Below are positions 28,339 to 38,131 of a stretch of 64,000 nt of DNA, piece after piece (within the stretch, counting starts at the first letter, position 1; each line of letters opens with the position of its first letter). The position numbers were made by a program, and so were the translations under genes. The notes below the pieces were generated by a model, which saw only the letters and a program-made list of their open reading frames with translations, had not been told where the DNA came from and made no database searches. The DNA is from Gammaproteobacteria bacterium (lineage in GTDB: Bacteria; Pseudomonadota; Gammaproteobacteria; JAUZRS01): contig JAUZSP010000007.1 in the NCBI GenBank assembly GCA_030949385.1, forward strand, positions 335,861 to 399,860. The letters are read 5' to 3'.

Positions 28339-28578
28339 GTGAAAAACAGAAAAACACAACAGAGAATACCGATCCTACAAGACATCGTTGATAAGAATCT
28401 TGCCAGTTCAGCAAAGATCAGAAGCGAACATCAAGAGCCAAAAATTGATGAACGCCCCAACAGCGCCGCCGTCGAGATGATCGTTAACCGCGTGTTATTA
28501 AAGTACCTGCCCAAAATTCGCCAAGAGTTGATTACCGAACTCAGCCAGCTCAACATCAAAGAAAAACCATCGGAGTGA
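28339..28578 (+). CDS. Small hypothetical protein between holC and valS
   Basis: Unrecognised 79-residue charged protein with a predicted helical C-terminal half (AAVEMIVNRVLLKYLPKIRQELITELSQL). The start is GTG, about ten bases after AGGG. Its place in the pepA-holC-valS operon suggests a housekeeping role, but nothing in the sequence defines one. Confidence 0.65.
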   Translation: MKNRKTQQRIPILQDIVDKNLASSAKIRSEHQEPKIDERPNSAAVEMIVNRVLLKYLPKIRQELITELSQLNIKEKPSE

Positions 28579-28617
28579 CGATACAGAGAGCAACCCTCAA
28601 CACAGTGAAATTCTCTT

Positions 28618-29025
28618 ATGTCTCCTACACACCTTGTCCTAATCAGCCTACTCACCAGCCTGATGAGCACCACCAGCAACGCTGAAGCCCCAGCCACTGA
28701 AAACAGACCTGACCCTATTTACGTCAGTATGCATCCGCACTTTATCGTCAACTTAGCCGACGATCCGCGCCATTTCATCCAAATGAAGGCCAAAGCCCAA
28801 GTCGAAGACAAAGCCACCCGCGAGGACCTGCGTCTGCACATGCCCGCCGTACACCACAATTTGATCTTACTGCTCAGCCAACTGACCCAAGCCGACATGG
28901 CCAGCGTAAAGAAAAAAGAGTTGATGCGTAAAAACGTCACCGAGTCGATTCGCAAAACCCTAGAGCAGTACGCCGAACACCACGCGGTGAAAAACTTCTT
29001 TATTACCAGCCTGATTGTTCAATAA
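28618..29025 (+). CDS. FliL-like periplasmic protein, orphan
   Basis: A 135-residue protein resembling the C-terminal domain of FliL, the stator-associated flagellar protein: YVSMHPHFIVNLADDPRHFIQMKAKAQVED, then LRLHMPAVHHNLILLLSQ, and a C-terminal amphipathic segment (VKNFFITSLIVQ). Unlike FliL, its N-terminus looks like a cleavable signal peptide (LVLISLLTSLMSTTSNAEA) rather than a membrane anchor. No flagellar genes are in view. It lies in the valS operon. Assignment is by pattern, so a FliL-domain relative of other function is possible. Confidence 0.65.
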   Translation: MSPTHLVLISLLTSLMSTTSNAEAPATENRPDPIYVSMHPHFIVNLADDPRHFIQMKAKAQVEDKATREDLRLHMPAVHHNLILLLSQLTQADMASVKKKELMRKNVTESIRKTLEQYAEHHAVKNFFITSLIVQ

Positions 29026-29135
29026 GCCCACTCCTTTTCCTCTGATGCCCCCAATAACTCAAATCGGGCTTGGGGTCATGCCCGCATTCAGGCAAAATAA
29101 GCTCCTTTTTATCACCCCACGCCTGTTGAGAGATC

Positions 29136-31967
29136 ATGGACAAAACCTATAACCCGCACGCCCTTGAACAACGTTGGTACCAAACCTGGGAAAACAACGG
29201 CCACTTCAGCCCCAAAACCGAGGGTGACGAGAGCTACTGCATCATGATCCCACCGCCCAACGTCACCGGCAGCCTGCACATGGGGCACGGGTTTAACAAC
29301 ACCATCATGGACACCTTGATCCGTTTTCAACGCATGTCAGGCAAAAACACCCTTTGGCAAGCGGGCAGCGACCATGCGGGCATCGCCACCCAAATGGTGG
29401 TGGAGCGACAACTGGAAGCGGAGGGCAAAACCCGCCACGATCTGGGACGCGAAGCCTTCATCGAACGCATCTGGAAATGGCGCGAAGAGTCTGGCAGCAA
29501 CATCACCCGCCAGCAGCGCCGCCTCGGCTCTTCGCTCGATTGGCAAAACGAACGTTTCACTATGGACGACGGTCTCTCCGAAGCAGTGCGTGAGGTCTTT
29601 GTGCGCCTGCACGAAGAGGGCTTGATCTACCGTGGTAAACGGCTGGTGAACTGGGACACCCAACTGCACACCGCCGTCTCCGATCTGGAAGTGATCTCCA
29701 CAGAAGAGAACGGCCACATGTGGCACATGCGCTACCCGCTGAGCAACGGCCAAGGCCACCTCACCGTCGCCACCACCCGCCCTGAAACTCTGCTTGGCGA
29801 TTGCGCCGTAGCGGTCAATCCCAAGGACGAACGCTACCAACATCTGATCGGTGAGCTGCTGGAGCTGCCGCTCACTGGGCGTAAAATCCCCATCATCGCC
29901 GACGAAGAGCACGTCGATCCCGAATTTGGCACCGGCTGCGTCAAGATCACCCCCGCCCACGACTTCAACGATTACGCTGTCTGGCAACGTCACCGCGACG
30001 AACTGCCCATTAGCGAGCAGCCCCACGGTGGTCTGATCAACATCTTTACCATCGACGCCGCCATTCGCGCCAACGACCTCGAAGCCAACGAAGGCCAACT
30101 GCTGCCCGAGGCCTACATCGGTCTGGATCGTTACGTCGCTCGCAAACAGATGGTGGCCGATCTGGAAGCCGCTGGCCTACTGGAAAAAATCGACGATCAC
30201 AAATTGATGGTGCCACGAGGGGATCGCTCCAACAGCGTCATCGAACCCTTTCTCACCGATCAATGGTACGTCAAAGTGGCTCCGCTGGCCGGGCCGGCCA
30301 TCGACGCGGTCAAAAGCGGCGAAATCAAATTTGTACCCGACAACTGGAAAAACACCTATTTTGAGTGGATGAACAACATTCAAGATTGGTGTATCAGCCG
30401 TCAAATCTGGTGGGGGCACCGCATCCCCGCTTGGTACGATGACGACGACAACGTCTATGTGGGACGCAACGAAGCGGAGGTGCGCAGCAAACACAACCTG
30501 TCTGCCGACTACCCCTTACGCCAAGACGAAGACGTTCTGGACACCTGGTTCAGCTCTGCTCTGTGGCCGTTTTCCACCCTTGGCTGGCCCAACGACACCG
30601 AACGCTTGCAGGAATTTTACCCCACCAACGTTTTAGTCACCGGCTTTGACATCATCTTCTTCTGGGTGGCGCGGATGATCATGATGGGGAAAAAATTCAT
30701 GGGCGGCGCGGTACCCTTCAAAGAGGTCTACGTACACGGTCTGGTGCGCGACAGCCACGGCGATAAAATGTCCAAATCCAAGGGAAACGTACTCGACCCC
30801 ATCGACCTGATCGACGGCATTGACCTAGAGAGCTTGGTACAAAAACGCACCCAAGGCATGATGCAGCCCAAGCTGGCGAAAAAGATCGAAAAACAGACCC
30901 GCAAAGAGTTTCCCGATGGCATCGCCAGCTTTGGCACCGATGCGCTGCGTTTCACCTTCGCCGCCCTCGCCTCTACTGGGCGCGACATCAAGTTCGACAT
31001 GGGACGCATCGAAGGCTATCGCAATTTTTGCAACAAGCTCTGGAACGCCTCCCGTTACGTGCTGATGAACAGCGAAGGCCACGACTGCGGCCAAAACGGC
31101 GGCGAGATTGAATTCTCCAGCGCCGACCGTTGGATTCTCTCCCAGCTGCAACAAACCAGCAGCACCGTGGGCAGCGCCCTCGAAGGCTACCGTTTTGACC
31201 ACGCCGCCCAAGCGATTTACGACTTCACTTGGCATCACTACTGTGACTGGTATCTGGAGCTGACCAAAACCGTACTCACCAGCGAAACGGCCTCCGCCGC
31301 TGCCAAACGCGGCACGCGCCAAACGCTGCTGCGGGTGTTGGAAAGCCTGCTGCGCCTGAGTCACCCCATCATGCCCTTTATCACAGAAGAGATCTGGCAA
31401 ACCGTGGCTCCGCTGGCCGGTGTTGAAGGCGACACCATTATGTTGCAAGCCTTCCCCAAATCCGATGAAAAGCTGATTGATCCAGAGGCCAGCAAAGAGA
31501 TGGAGTGGGTGATGGCCTTTATTCTCGGTGTGCGCCGCATCAAAGGCGAGATGAACATCGCGCCAAGCAAAACCATCCCTGTTCTACTGGCCAACGCCTC
31601 CGAGCAAGATCAGAGTTGGGCAGAAAAAGCCCGCCCCTATCTGGACTTTCTGGCCAAAACCGAGTCACTCACTGTTCTCTCTGCCGACGACGAGGAGCCT
31701 GAGTCCGCCATTGCTCTGATCGGTGAGATGAAAATCTTGATCCCCTTAGCCGGTCTGATCGACAAAGAAGCGGAATTACAGCGGCTGCAAAAAGAGATTG
31801 GCAAACTGGAAAAAGAAGCAGCGCGCATCGGTGGCAAACTCAACAACGACAAATTTGTTGCTAAAGCACCCGCCGCCGTAGTGGAAAAAGAGCGCACCAA
31901 ATTGGCCGAGGTGAACTCCGCACTGGGTAATCTACAACAACAAGCGAACAAAATCAGTGCCCTATAA
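29136..31967 (+). CDS. valS: Valine-tRNA ligase ValS
   Basis: Class I aminoacyl-tRNA synthetase of 943 residues (E. coli 951). It carries the HIGH-type motif [14 protein letters not shown], an editing domain ([12 protein letters not shown]), a tRNA-binding anticodon domain ([12 protein letters not shown] and later) and the KMSKS loop [12 protein letters not shown]. The C-terminal coiled coil ([17 protein letters not shown]) is present. An unusual lysine-rich insert follows KMSKS ([18 protein letters not shown]), also seen in some relatives. Confidence 0.95.
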   Translation: MDKTYNPHALEQRWYQTWENNGHFSPKTEGDESYCIMIPPPNVTGSLHMGHGFNNTIMDTLIRFQRMSGKNTLWQAGSDHAGIATQMVVERQLEAEGKTRHDLGREAFIERIWKWREESGSNITRQQRRLGSSLDWQNERFTMDDGLSEAVREVFVRLHEEGLIYRGKRLVNWDTQLHTAVSDLEVISTEENGHMWHMRYPLSNGQGHLTVATTRPETLLGDCAVAVNPKDERYQHLIGELLELPLTGRKIPIIADEEHVDPEFGTGCVKITPAHDFNDYAVWQRHRDELPISEQPHGGLINIFTIDAAIRANDLEANEGQLLPEAYIGLDRYVARKQMVADLEAAGLLEKIDDHKLMVPRGDRSNSVIEPFLTDQWYVKVAPLAGPAIDAVKSGEIKFVPDNWKNTYFEWMNNIQDWCISRQIWWGHRIPAWYDDDDNVYVGRNEAEVRSKHNLSADYPLRQDEDVLDTWFSSALWPFSTLGWPNDTERLQEFYPTNVLVTGFDIIFFWVARMIMMGKKFMGGAVPFKEVYVHGLVRDSHGDKMSKSKGNVLDPIDLIDGIDLESLVQKRTQGMMQPKLAKKIEKQTRKEFPDGIASFGTDALRFTFAALASTGRDIKFDMGRIEGYRNFCNKLWNASRYVLMNSEGHDCGQNGGEIEFSSADRWILSQLQQTSSTVGSALEGYRFDHAAQAIYDFTWHHYCDWYLELTKTVLTSETASAAAKRGTRQTLLRVLESLLRLSHPIMPFITEEIWQTVAPLAGVEGDTIMLQAFPKSDEKLIDPEASKEMEWVMAFILGVRRIKGEMNIAPSKTIPVLLANASEQDQSWAEKARPYLDFLAKTESLTVLSADDEEPESAIALIGEMKILIPLAGLIDKEAELQRLQKEIGKLEKEAARIGGKLNNDKFVAKAPAAVVEKERTKLAEVNSALGNLQQQANKISAL

Positions 31968-31979
31968 AAAGGAAACAAC

Positions 31980-32534
31980 ATGAATGATCTCCCCAGTCGT
32001 GAGCAACAAGTGCTCGCCGTACATGCGGAATTTATTATTAAAGTGGTGCAGTGCAGCCAAGATTTCAGCCGTCACAGCGAGCTGGATGAGCTGTTCAACT
32101 TTGCCCAAAAAAACGGCTGGGGTGATTTGGTCGCAGTGCTCCGAAAAATCACTGCTGGCCAGAGAGAGACAAGTCTGCTGCTAACACTGGATAAAGAGGA
32201 CAGCCTGATCGCCACGGCCATTCTGCGCGGTCTGCAAGACCCCAATACGCTGCCCACACTGCAAGCCCCAGCCGATGCAGGGGTGGCCGCCCCTGGTCTG
32301 GCGGCCATGATCCATGCCGCAGCCAAGGGGGATGTGCAAGCACTGGAGATTCTGGGCAATATGGCCCAACAGATGCAGCAAGCGGGCGGGGATATGAAAA
32401 ACATGGGGGGATTGTTACGCCGCTTGATCAACGGCGAACGGAATTACGATCAATTGGGTAAAAAGCTGGGTAAACAGGCCGAAAGCCTGCTGACCTCTTT
32501 ATTGGCTGAATTGGGTAAACTGGAGGCGCATTAA
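31980..32534 (+). CDS. Hypothetical helical protein downstream of valS
   Basis: Unrecognised 184-residue cytoplasmic protein, with no signal peptide or membrane segment. The N-terminal half is acidic and helical (AVLRKITAGQRETSLLLTLDKED). The rest is Ala-, Gly- and Met-rich (LEILGNMAQQMQQAGGDMKNMGGLLRRLI) and ends in LLTSLLAELGKLEAH. It begins 13 bp after valS behind an AAGGAA site, so it is likely cotranscribed. Confidence 0.65.
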   Translation: MNDLPSREQQVLAVHAEFIIKVVQCSQDFSRHSELDELFNFAQKNGWGDLVAVLRKITAGQRETSLLLTLDKEDSLIATAILRGLQDPNTLPTLQAPADAGVAAPGLAAMIHAAAKGDVQALEILGNMAQQMQQAGGDMKNMGGLLRRLINGERNYDQLGKKLGKQAESLLTSLLAELGKLEAH

Positions 32535-32550
32535 AAGTGAACCATAAGCT

Positions 32551-34161
32551 TTAAAACAAACGCAACTCCACTCGGCGATTGGCTTTACGCCCCTCTGCCG
32601 TTGAGTTATCTGCAATGGGATTGCTGTCACCGTACCCCTCTGCGGTCAAACGATCCCCATCAACACCCAACGAGATCAAGTAATCTCGCACCGACTCCGC
32701 TCGCTGTTGAGCCAGTTGTTGATTTAACTCTTCTGAACCACTGCTGTCGGTGTAACCCGCAAGCTCTGCATGCAGATCGGGGGAGTCAATCAGACGATCA
32801 GCCACCTTTTCCCAAGCCTGTTTTGCCGACTCTGACAACAGTTGAAACCCGTAGGCTTCAAACGAAGTTTCCACCTTGTCCGAAGAAAGGTCTTGAGAAT
32901 TATTTTTACACGATTCGGGTAAATCGTTGTCAACAGAAATCTGTTTTAGCGCTTGAACCAGATGCGCTTCAACACGGCGATTTTGGCTACGCCCTTCATC
33001 CAAATCGTTGCTCGCAATAGGAGCAGACTCACCATAGGCTTTGATGCGTAACTGATCGGCGTGAACCCCATGTGCCATTAAAAACCGCTGCACTGACTGA
33101 GAACGTTTTAATGAAAGACGCTGATTAAACTCATCCGTCCCTTTACTGTCCGTATGGCCAGACAATTCAACCACCACATTCGGAAATTGTTGAATCTGAG
33201 CCGCAATTTTACTCCATATTTTTTCACCAACGTCAGACAGTTCGGCAGACGCAAATTCAAACGGTACCGCACTGCGACTCAAATCAATTTCAATCAGCGC
33301 ACAACCATCGACACCCACCGATTTACCCAGTGCGGTATTGGGACAACAATCTTGCTCATCCAAAACACCATCACCGTCGCCGTCAGATATAATTTCACGA
33401 TTTTGAACAGCCATTGTTTTTTTAATCTGACAACCGTCATCATCGACCACCACACCTGCCGGTGTGTTGACACAAAGATCAATCAGATTATAAACGCCGT
33501 CACCATCACTGTCAGAAGGCGGCGTTATTTTAACCTGAGGTTTAGGCTGTGGCTGGAGCTCTATCCGTGGTTCGGGTTTAGACGGATTAAACAGCTGGTA
33601 ACGCAGACCAGCCGAAGCCACGAACGCATCCTTACCATAACTGCTCATGTCCACCAGTAAGCGCCAGTCGTTACTGAATTTCCATGCCGCTCCCAAACCA
33701 AGGTGGGCATTCAGCTGTAAATTTTGATCAAACTTAATCCGTGGATCCGTAACAGAGTGTTGTGTTGTATGCACACCTGCTTTCAAATAAGGAGAAATAA
33801 CATTTCTGGCCGAAAAAGGCATCCAAGAAAGGCTGCTACCATAATATTGATAACTCAAGTCTCCCAACAGCCCTGACCCACCAGAAACCTCAGCGGCTCC
33901 CGCATCCAGATAAAAACCACTGAATAAAAACTTCTCTCTCCAAAGGTAATCGAGTGACAGAGAAAATCCACTTGACTGTTTATTGCTGACGCTTAAACCA
34001 CTGCCATTTTCTTGTGGAGAAAGAAGGCTGGCTCCCACCAAACCACTCACAGACCAAGGTGAGGATGCTTCTTCAGCGCTCAGTGTGTTTTGCCCTGCTG
34101 ACAACGCCAGCAAAGTAAAAACAAACAAACGATTGTGGTTAAAACGCCGACATTTCATCAT
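32551..34161 (-). CDS. OmpA-family protein with TSP3 linker and two OmpA-like domains
   Basis: Surface protein of 536 residues. A signal peptide (ending LSAEE) leads to an N-terminal beta-barrel-like region (about 30-195). A thrombospondin type 3 linker (DSDGDGVYNLIDLC, DGDGDGVLDEQDCCPNT) follows, then two OmpA-like peptidoglycan-binding domains. Domain 1 shows HTDSKGTDEFNQRLSLKRSQ and domain 2 GYTDSSGSEELNQQLAQQRA; both keep the Asp and Arg that bind diaminopimelate. The end is NRRVELRLF. It is the last gene of the cluster and a paralogue of its upstream neighbour, 14 bp away. Confidence 0.82.
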   Translation of the reverse strand: MMKCRRFNHNRLFVFTLLALSAGQNTLSAEEASSPWSVSGLVGASLLSPQENGSGLSVSNKQSSGFSLSLDYLWREKFLFSGFYLDAGAAEVSGGSGLLGDLSYQYYGSSLSWMPFSARNVISPYLKAGVHTTQHSVTDPRIKFDQNLQLNAHLGLGAAWKFSNDWRLLVDMSSYGKDAFVASAGLRYQLFNPSKPEPRIELQPQPKPQVKITPPSDSDGDGVYNLIDLCVNTPAGVVVDDDGCQIKKTMAVQNREIISDGDGDGVLDEQDCCPNTALGKSVGVDGCALIEIDLSRSAVPFEFASAELSDVGEKIWSKIAAQIQQFPNVVVELSGHTDSKGTDEFNQRLSLKRSQSVQRFLMAHGVHADQLRIKAYGESAPIASNDLDEGRSQNRRVEAHLVQALKQISVDNDLPESCKNNSQDLSSDKVETSFEAYGFQLLSESAKQAWEKVADRLIDSPDLHAELAGYTDSSGSEELNQQLAQQRAESVRDYLISLGVDGDRLTAEGYGDSNPIADNSTAEGRKANRRVELRLF

Positions 34162-34175
34162 AAAAATTCATCCTT

Positions 34176-35821
34176 TCAGCGGCTATAAAGCACCACTCTG
34201 CGGTTCTTTTTTCGTCCTTCTGGAGTCAAGTTGTCCGCAATGGGGTTGCTCTCTCCGTAGCCTTTAGCCGTTAATTGTTGTTCACCTTACACCTAGCAGA
34301 AATCAAATAATCTCGTACCGTCTCAGCGCGCTGCTGAGAAAGTTGCAAATTAAGTTCTGCGGCACCACTGCTGTCAGTGTAACCAGCCAATTCAACTTTT
34401 AACTGAGGATTCTGTTTTAATTGCTCTGCCACCCCACTCCAAGCCCGTTTGGCTGACTCGGATAACACCTGAAAGCCATAAGCCTCAAAAGACGTCTCTA
34501 CCTCTTCCAATACGGGCAGTTGAAAACGCTGCTTGCAAACAGCGGGCAATTCATCCACAGAAATCATTTTCAATTTCTGCACGATATGCGCTTCCACTCG
34601 CCGATTGCTGCGCCGCCCCTCTTCCGTACGGTTATCCGCTATGGGTTGTGACTCGCCATAGCCTTGGACACGCAACTGTTTTTCTTGCACCCCTTTCGAG
34701 GTCAAAAATGCTTCCACTGTTTTTGCACGTTTAAGAGAGAATTTTTGATTAAAAGTAGCGGATCCTTTGCTGTCCGTGTGGCCACCAAGCTCCACGATCA
34801 CATTAGGAAACTGTTTGATTTGTTTGGCAATGTTCGCCCAAATTTTTTCTCCTATTAAAGACAGTTTCTCAGAACCAAATTCAAACGGAACCTCACTGTT
34901 ACTCAAATCAATTTCTATAATGGCACAACCGTATTCATCCACCGTCTTACCCAACGCGGTATTCGGGCAGCAATCACGACTATCAGGCACACCGTCACCG
35001 TCTCTGTCCAAGACAACAACACAGCCTTTCGCATCCACTTTGCTATTGGCCGCACTGTTTTCACAGCGGTCTTGAGCGTCAGGAATACCGTCACCGTCGC
35101 TGTCCAAGACAACAACACAGCCTTTCACATCCACTTCACTATTGGCCGCACTGTTTTCACAGCGGTCTTGAGCATCAGGAATACCGTCCAAGTCCGTATC
35201 AAGCACACCAGTCGATTTTTTATTAAACAATTGGTAACGCAAGCCAAGCGAGGCAAAATAAGCATCTTTGCCATAAGTGGTCAAATCCAATAAAGCACGC
35301 CAATCATCACTGAACCTCCAGCTCGTACCCAAACCAAAATGGCTGTTCACTGCATTGTCTTTTGTGTATTTTATTTTCGGATTGCTAACACTGTTTTGTG
35401 TCGAATGCAGCCCTGCCTTTAAATATGGAGAAAAATTATTTCGTACAGAAAAAGGCGACCAAGAAAGACTTCCCCCCACATATTGATAATCAAGATCACC
35501 CAATACCTGAGAACCACTGGAAACCTCGGAGGCTCCTGCATTCAGATAAAAACCACTGAGCAACAGTTGCTCATGCCAACGATAATCCAAAGCAACACCA
35601 TAACCACTGGATTGTTTTGTACTGATCCATAAACCACTGTTATTTTCTTGCGGTGAGAGAGCACTTACACCCACCGTCGCACTGACAGACCAGGGTGATA
35701 ACTGAGGCGTCTCTGTCAACACATTGGACTCAATGGCCAACACCTGAGAAGGCAGCAAGACCAAGGCACTACAAACAGAGAGATAAAGAGAGTTCGGATG
35801 TAAGCATCGATATTTCGTCAT
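34176..35821 (-). pseudogene. OmpA-family TSP3 protein with two OmpA-like domains, frameshifted near its end
   Basis: Paralogue of the gene that follows it, about 515 residues as read from the ATG at 35821. It has a signal peptide, beta-barrel-like region, two near-identical TSP3 units (DSDGDGIPDAQDRCENSAANS twice, then a third) and the same pair of OmpA-like domains. The reading frame is lost after RDYLIS and stops at 34271, removing about 40 C-terminal residues. Dropping two extra bases (at about 34284 and 34294) restores AGVREQQLTAKGYGESNPIADN and an NRRVVLYSR end at 34176. The start overlaps the upstream TSP3 stop by four bases (ATGA). Confidence 0.75.
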
Positions 35822-38004
35822 AAAAATTTTCTGCACCGCGAAACATCCTGTTTCAACGAAAAGCTCCAAAAACGGGCCAACATCAATGTGACCATAAAAA
35901 ATAAAAACAGACTGCTTTGACTGCCCGCACCAAAAACAGCCGTATCCAAAACACTCGATTTCAAACACGCCTCACTATCAACACCTGGCCGACAGGAATT
36001 TAAGTTATCAAGATCCGCTTGATCGCTCAAACCATCCCCATCAGCGTCGATCAGATTCGATTCCAGCGCATCAATAACGCCATCCCCGTCCGTGTCCGTC
36101 GGGGTGAGGCCTGTACCCACCTCAAGATTATCTGGAATACCATCACTGTCGCTGTCGCCGTTGTTCGGGTTCGTTCCCAATTGAAGTTCAACCCCATCAC
36201 TGAGGCCATCACCATCACTGTCACACGCGGCGACCAAATTGGAGGGCAAACAGGCATTATTGTTGTCCGCATCCAGTTGATCCACCACACCGTCACCATC
36301 TGTGTCGATAACATTGGACTCCAAGGCATCAATGATTCCATCCCCATCCGTATCAATCGCGCTGGCCGGATTCGCACCCACCTCAACCCCGTCATCAATA
36401 CCATCGCCGTCGCTATCAGCAAGGTTAGGGTCGGTTCCCGCTTGAGCCTCTTGCGTATTAGTCAGACCATCACCATCGGCATCACAAATGCCCACCGTGG
36501 CATCAGGGTTACAGGCGTCATTGTTGGCCGGATCGAGCTGATCCACCACCCCGTCACCATCGCTGTCCAACAGGTTGGAGTCCAACGCATCAATGATTCC
36601 ATCACCATCGCCGTCCAGAGCCGCCACAGTGGGGTAATTGGCACCCACCTCAACACCGTCATCAATACCATCGCCGTCGCTGTCCGCGTTGTTCGAATTA
36701 GTGCCTAAGGCCACTTCTTGTACGTCGCTCAGACCGTCACCGTCCGCATCGCTTAAGGCCAAACAAACGATACTGAGTGCATTAGGCAAACAGGGGTCGG
36801 CATTGGCGTTGTCTTGCTGATTGCTGAACAGATCACCGTCGTCATCGAGAAGATCCGACTCCAGCGCATCAATAATGCCATCGTTATCCGTGTCGATGGC
36901 CGCTAAAGCGGGGTAAGTCAAACCCACTTCAACACCGTCTTGCACCCCATCGCCATCACTGTCCGCGTTGTGGGGATCGGTGCCTAACACCACTTCATCG
37001 CTGTCTTTTAGACCGTCCGCATCGCTGTCCAGTGGGCGAAAAAATAAGGGCTTCAACGACTGCTGAAAAGGCACACCAAGAGGAACAATCGCACCGGTAC
37101 CCACATAAAAGAGCTGAGCATAAACGGTATAATTGCCCGCCAAAGCGGCATTGAAAGGGAAATTAATCAAATCAATAGGCCGATTAATAATCGTATTGGC
37201 CACTGCGGTGAATGGAATTCGGATCACCATTGGCGAATTACCTTTCGGATCAATGACCGAATACTCCAGCAAGTAATTACCCGCCTGCACAATGTTCAAG
37301 TTTGTCTGCACTTTCAGGTCGATATTGCCCCCGACCGTATTGGCACTGACCACATTCAAAGCCGTAATCTGCCCCTGTGCGCCTGCACCGCCATCAATCA
37401 CCAGCTGACCGGCGGTGACGATCACCGCCCAACTGCTGCCTTTCACCACAGAAGGCTGAATCACCACCGTGTTATTACCCACCACCACACTGCCCAATGG
37501 GATCTTAAACACGCTGGTGCTGTAACTGGCGTTAAAACCGGTCAAATAACTGCCCTGATTAATCGGCACATTGGCGCGATCAACAAAGCCAGTCGGCACT
37601 CCTGACCCCAGTAAAACACCGTTGAAAGTCACTGTATCCAACTCAGGAAAAGTGGGATTAGCAGGGTCATCTTCGTCCACATCAAAGGCGGTGAGGGTTA
37701 AATAGGCCGTCTGCTGTGGCAAAGCGCCGGTGACGTTGATATTGAACTCAATCGGCCCTGCTTGCTGAATACCAAAGGGTACCGCCAAGGCGTGCACCAC
37801 CGGCTGTCCTCCATTGCCTTGGGCGTTACTGGTAAAAACCAGATCACCATCAGGAATAGGGGTCACCCCGTCTTGAGCTAAGTTGTCCGCAAAGGTAATG
37901 TAGGTGTTGCCCGCATATGCCGACGGCGCACAGACAACAGCAAGCAGCAGCACGCCTCGTTTCAACCGATCACAACCCAAACTCAAAAATAATTTCCATA
38001 TCAT
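35818..38004 (-). CDS. Large secreted TSP3-repeat protein, four modules, C-terminal sorting-like tail
   Basis: Acidic exported protein of about 728 residues (ATG 38004; another ATG at 38016 overlaps the ribosome site). A signal peptide (ending APSAYA) leads to an all-beta N-terminal region of about 320 residues of unknown fold, with a second Ig-like part ([19 protein letters not shown]). Four modules of about 85 residues follow, each made of several DxDxDG calcium-binding TSP3 repeats plus two cysteines. The tail has [10 protein letters not shown], a hydrophobic stretch ([16 protein letters not shown]) and a basic end. The stop is coupled to the OmpA paralogue, implying a shared surface role. 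Confidence 0.78.
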   Translation of the reverse strand: MIWKLFLSLGCDRLKRGVLLLAVVCAPSAYAGNTYITFADNLAQDGVTPIPDGDLVFTSNAQGNGGQPVVHALAVPFGIQQAGPIEFNINVTGALPQQTAYLTLTAFDVDEDDPANPTFPELDTVTFNGVLLGSGVPTGFVDRANVPINQGSYLTGFNASYSTSVFKIPLGSVVVGNNTVVIQPSVVKGSSWAVIVTAGQLVIDGGAGAQGQITALNVVSANTVGGNIDLKVQTNLNIVQAGNYLLEYSVIDPKGNSPMVIRIPFTAVANTIINRPIDLINFPFNAALAGNYTVYAQLFYVGTGAIVPLGVPFQQSLKPLFFRPLDSDADGLKDSDEVVLGTDPHNADSDGDGVQDGVEVGLTYPALAAIDTDNDGIIDALESDLLDDDGDLFSNQQDNANADPCLPNALSIVCLALSDADGDGLSDVQEVALGTNSNNADSDGDGIDDGVEVGANYPTVAALDGDGDGIIDALDSNLLDSDGDGVVDQLDPANNDACNPDATVGICDADGDGLTNTQEAQAGTDPNLADSDGDGIDDGVEVGANPASAIDTDGDGIIDALESNVIDTDGDGVVDQLDADNNNACLPSNLVAACDSDGDGLSDGVELQLGTNPNNGDSDSDGIPDNLEVGTGLTPTDTDGDGVIDALESNLIDADGDGLSDQADLDNLNSCRPGVDSEACLKSSVLDTAVFGAGSQSSLFLFFMVTLMLARFWSFSLKQDVSRCRKFL

Positions 38005-38025
38005 GATAAAAAACATCCTTAAAAA

Positions 38026-38058
38026 AAGAATTAAATTAAGTTGCACCAGTGTAAGTAA
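38026..38058 (-). promoter_or_regulatory. Conserved upstream element shared with the third TSP3 gene
   Basis: AAGAATTAAATTAAGTTGC is found here and again at 44068-44086, at the same distance upstream of the two TSP3 genes. It is followed by similar, more diverged sequence (ACCAGTGTAAGTAAA). No defined promoter boxes could be placed, but the shared, A/T-rich block suggests a common promoter or operator. Confidence 0.35.
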
Positions 38059-38131
38059 ATAGACTGATCTATTTCTAAAGAGTCTTACTCATGAAGAATC
38101 AAAACCAGCCACTCAAAGACAAGAATAGGAT

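Noticed and set aside
36019..36708. Plus-strand frames across the TSP3 genes rich in Ile, Thr and Val
   Set aside because: They are the reverse reading of the DxDxDG repeats; repetition explains the open frames.
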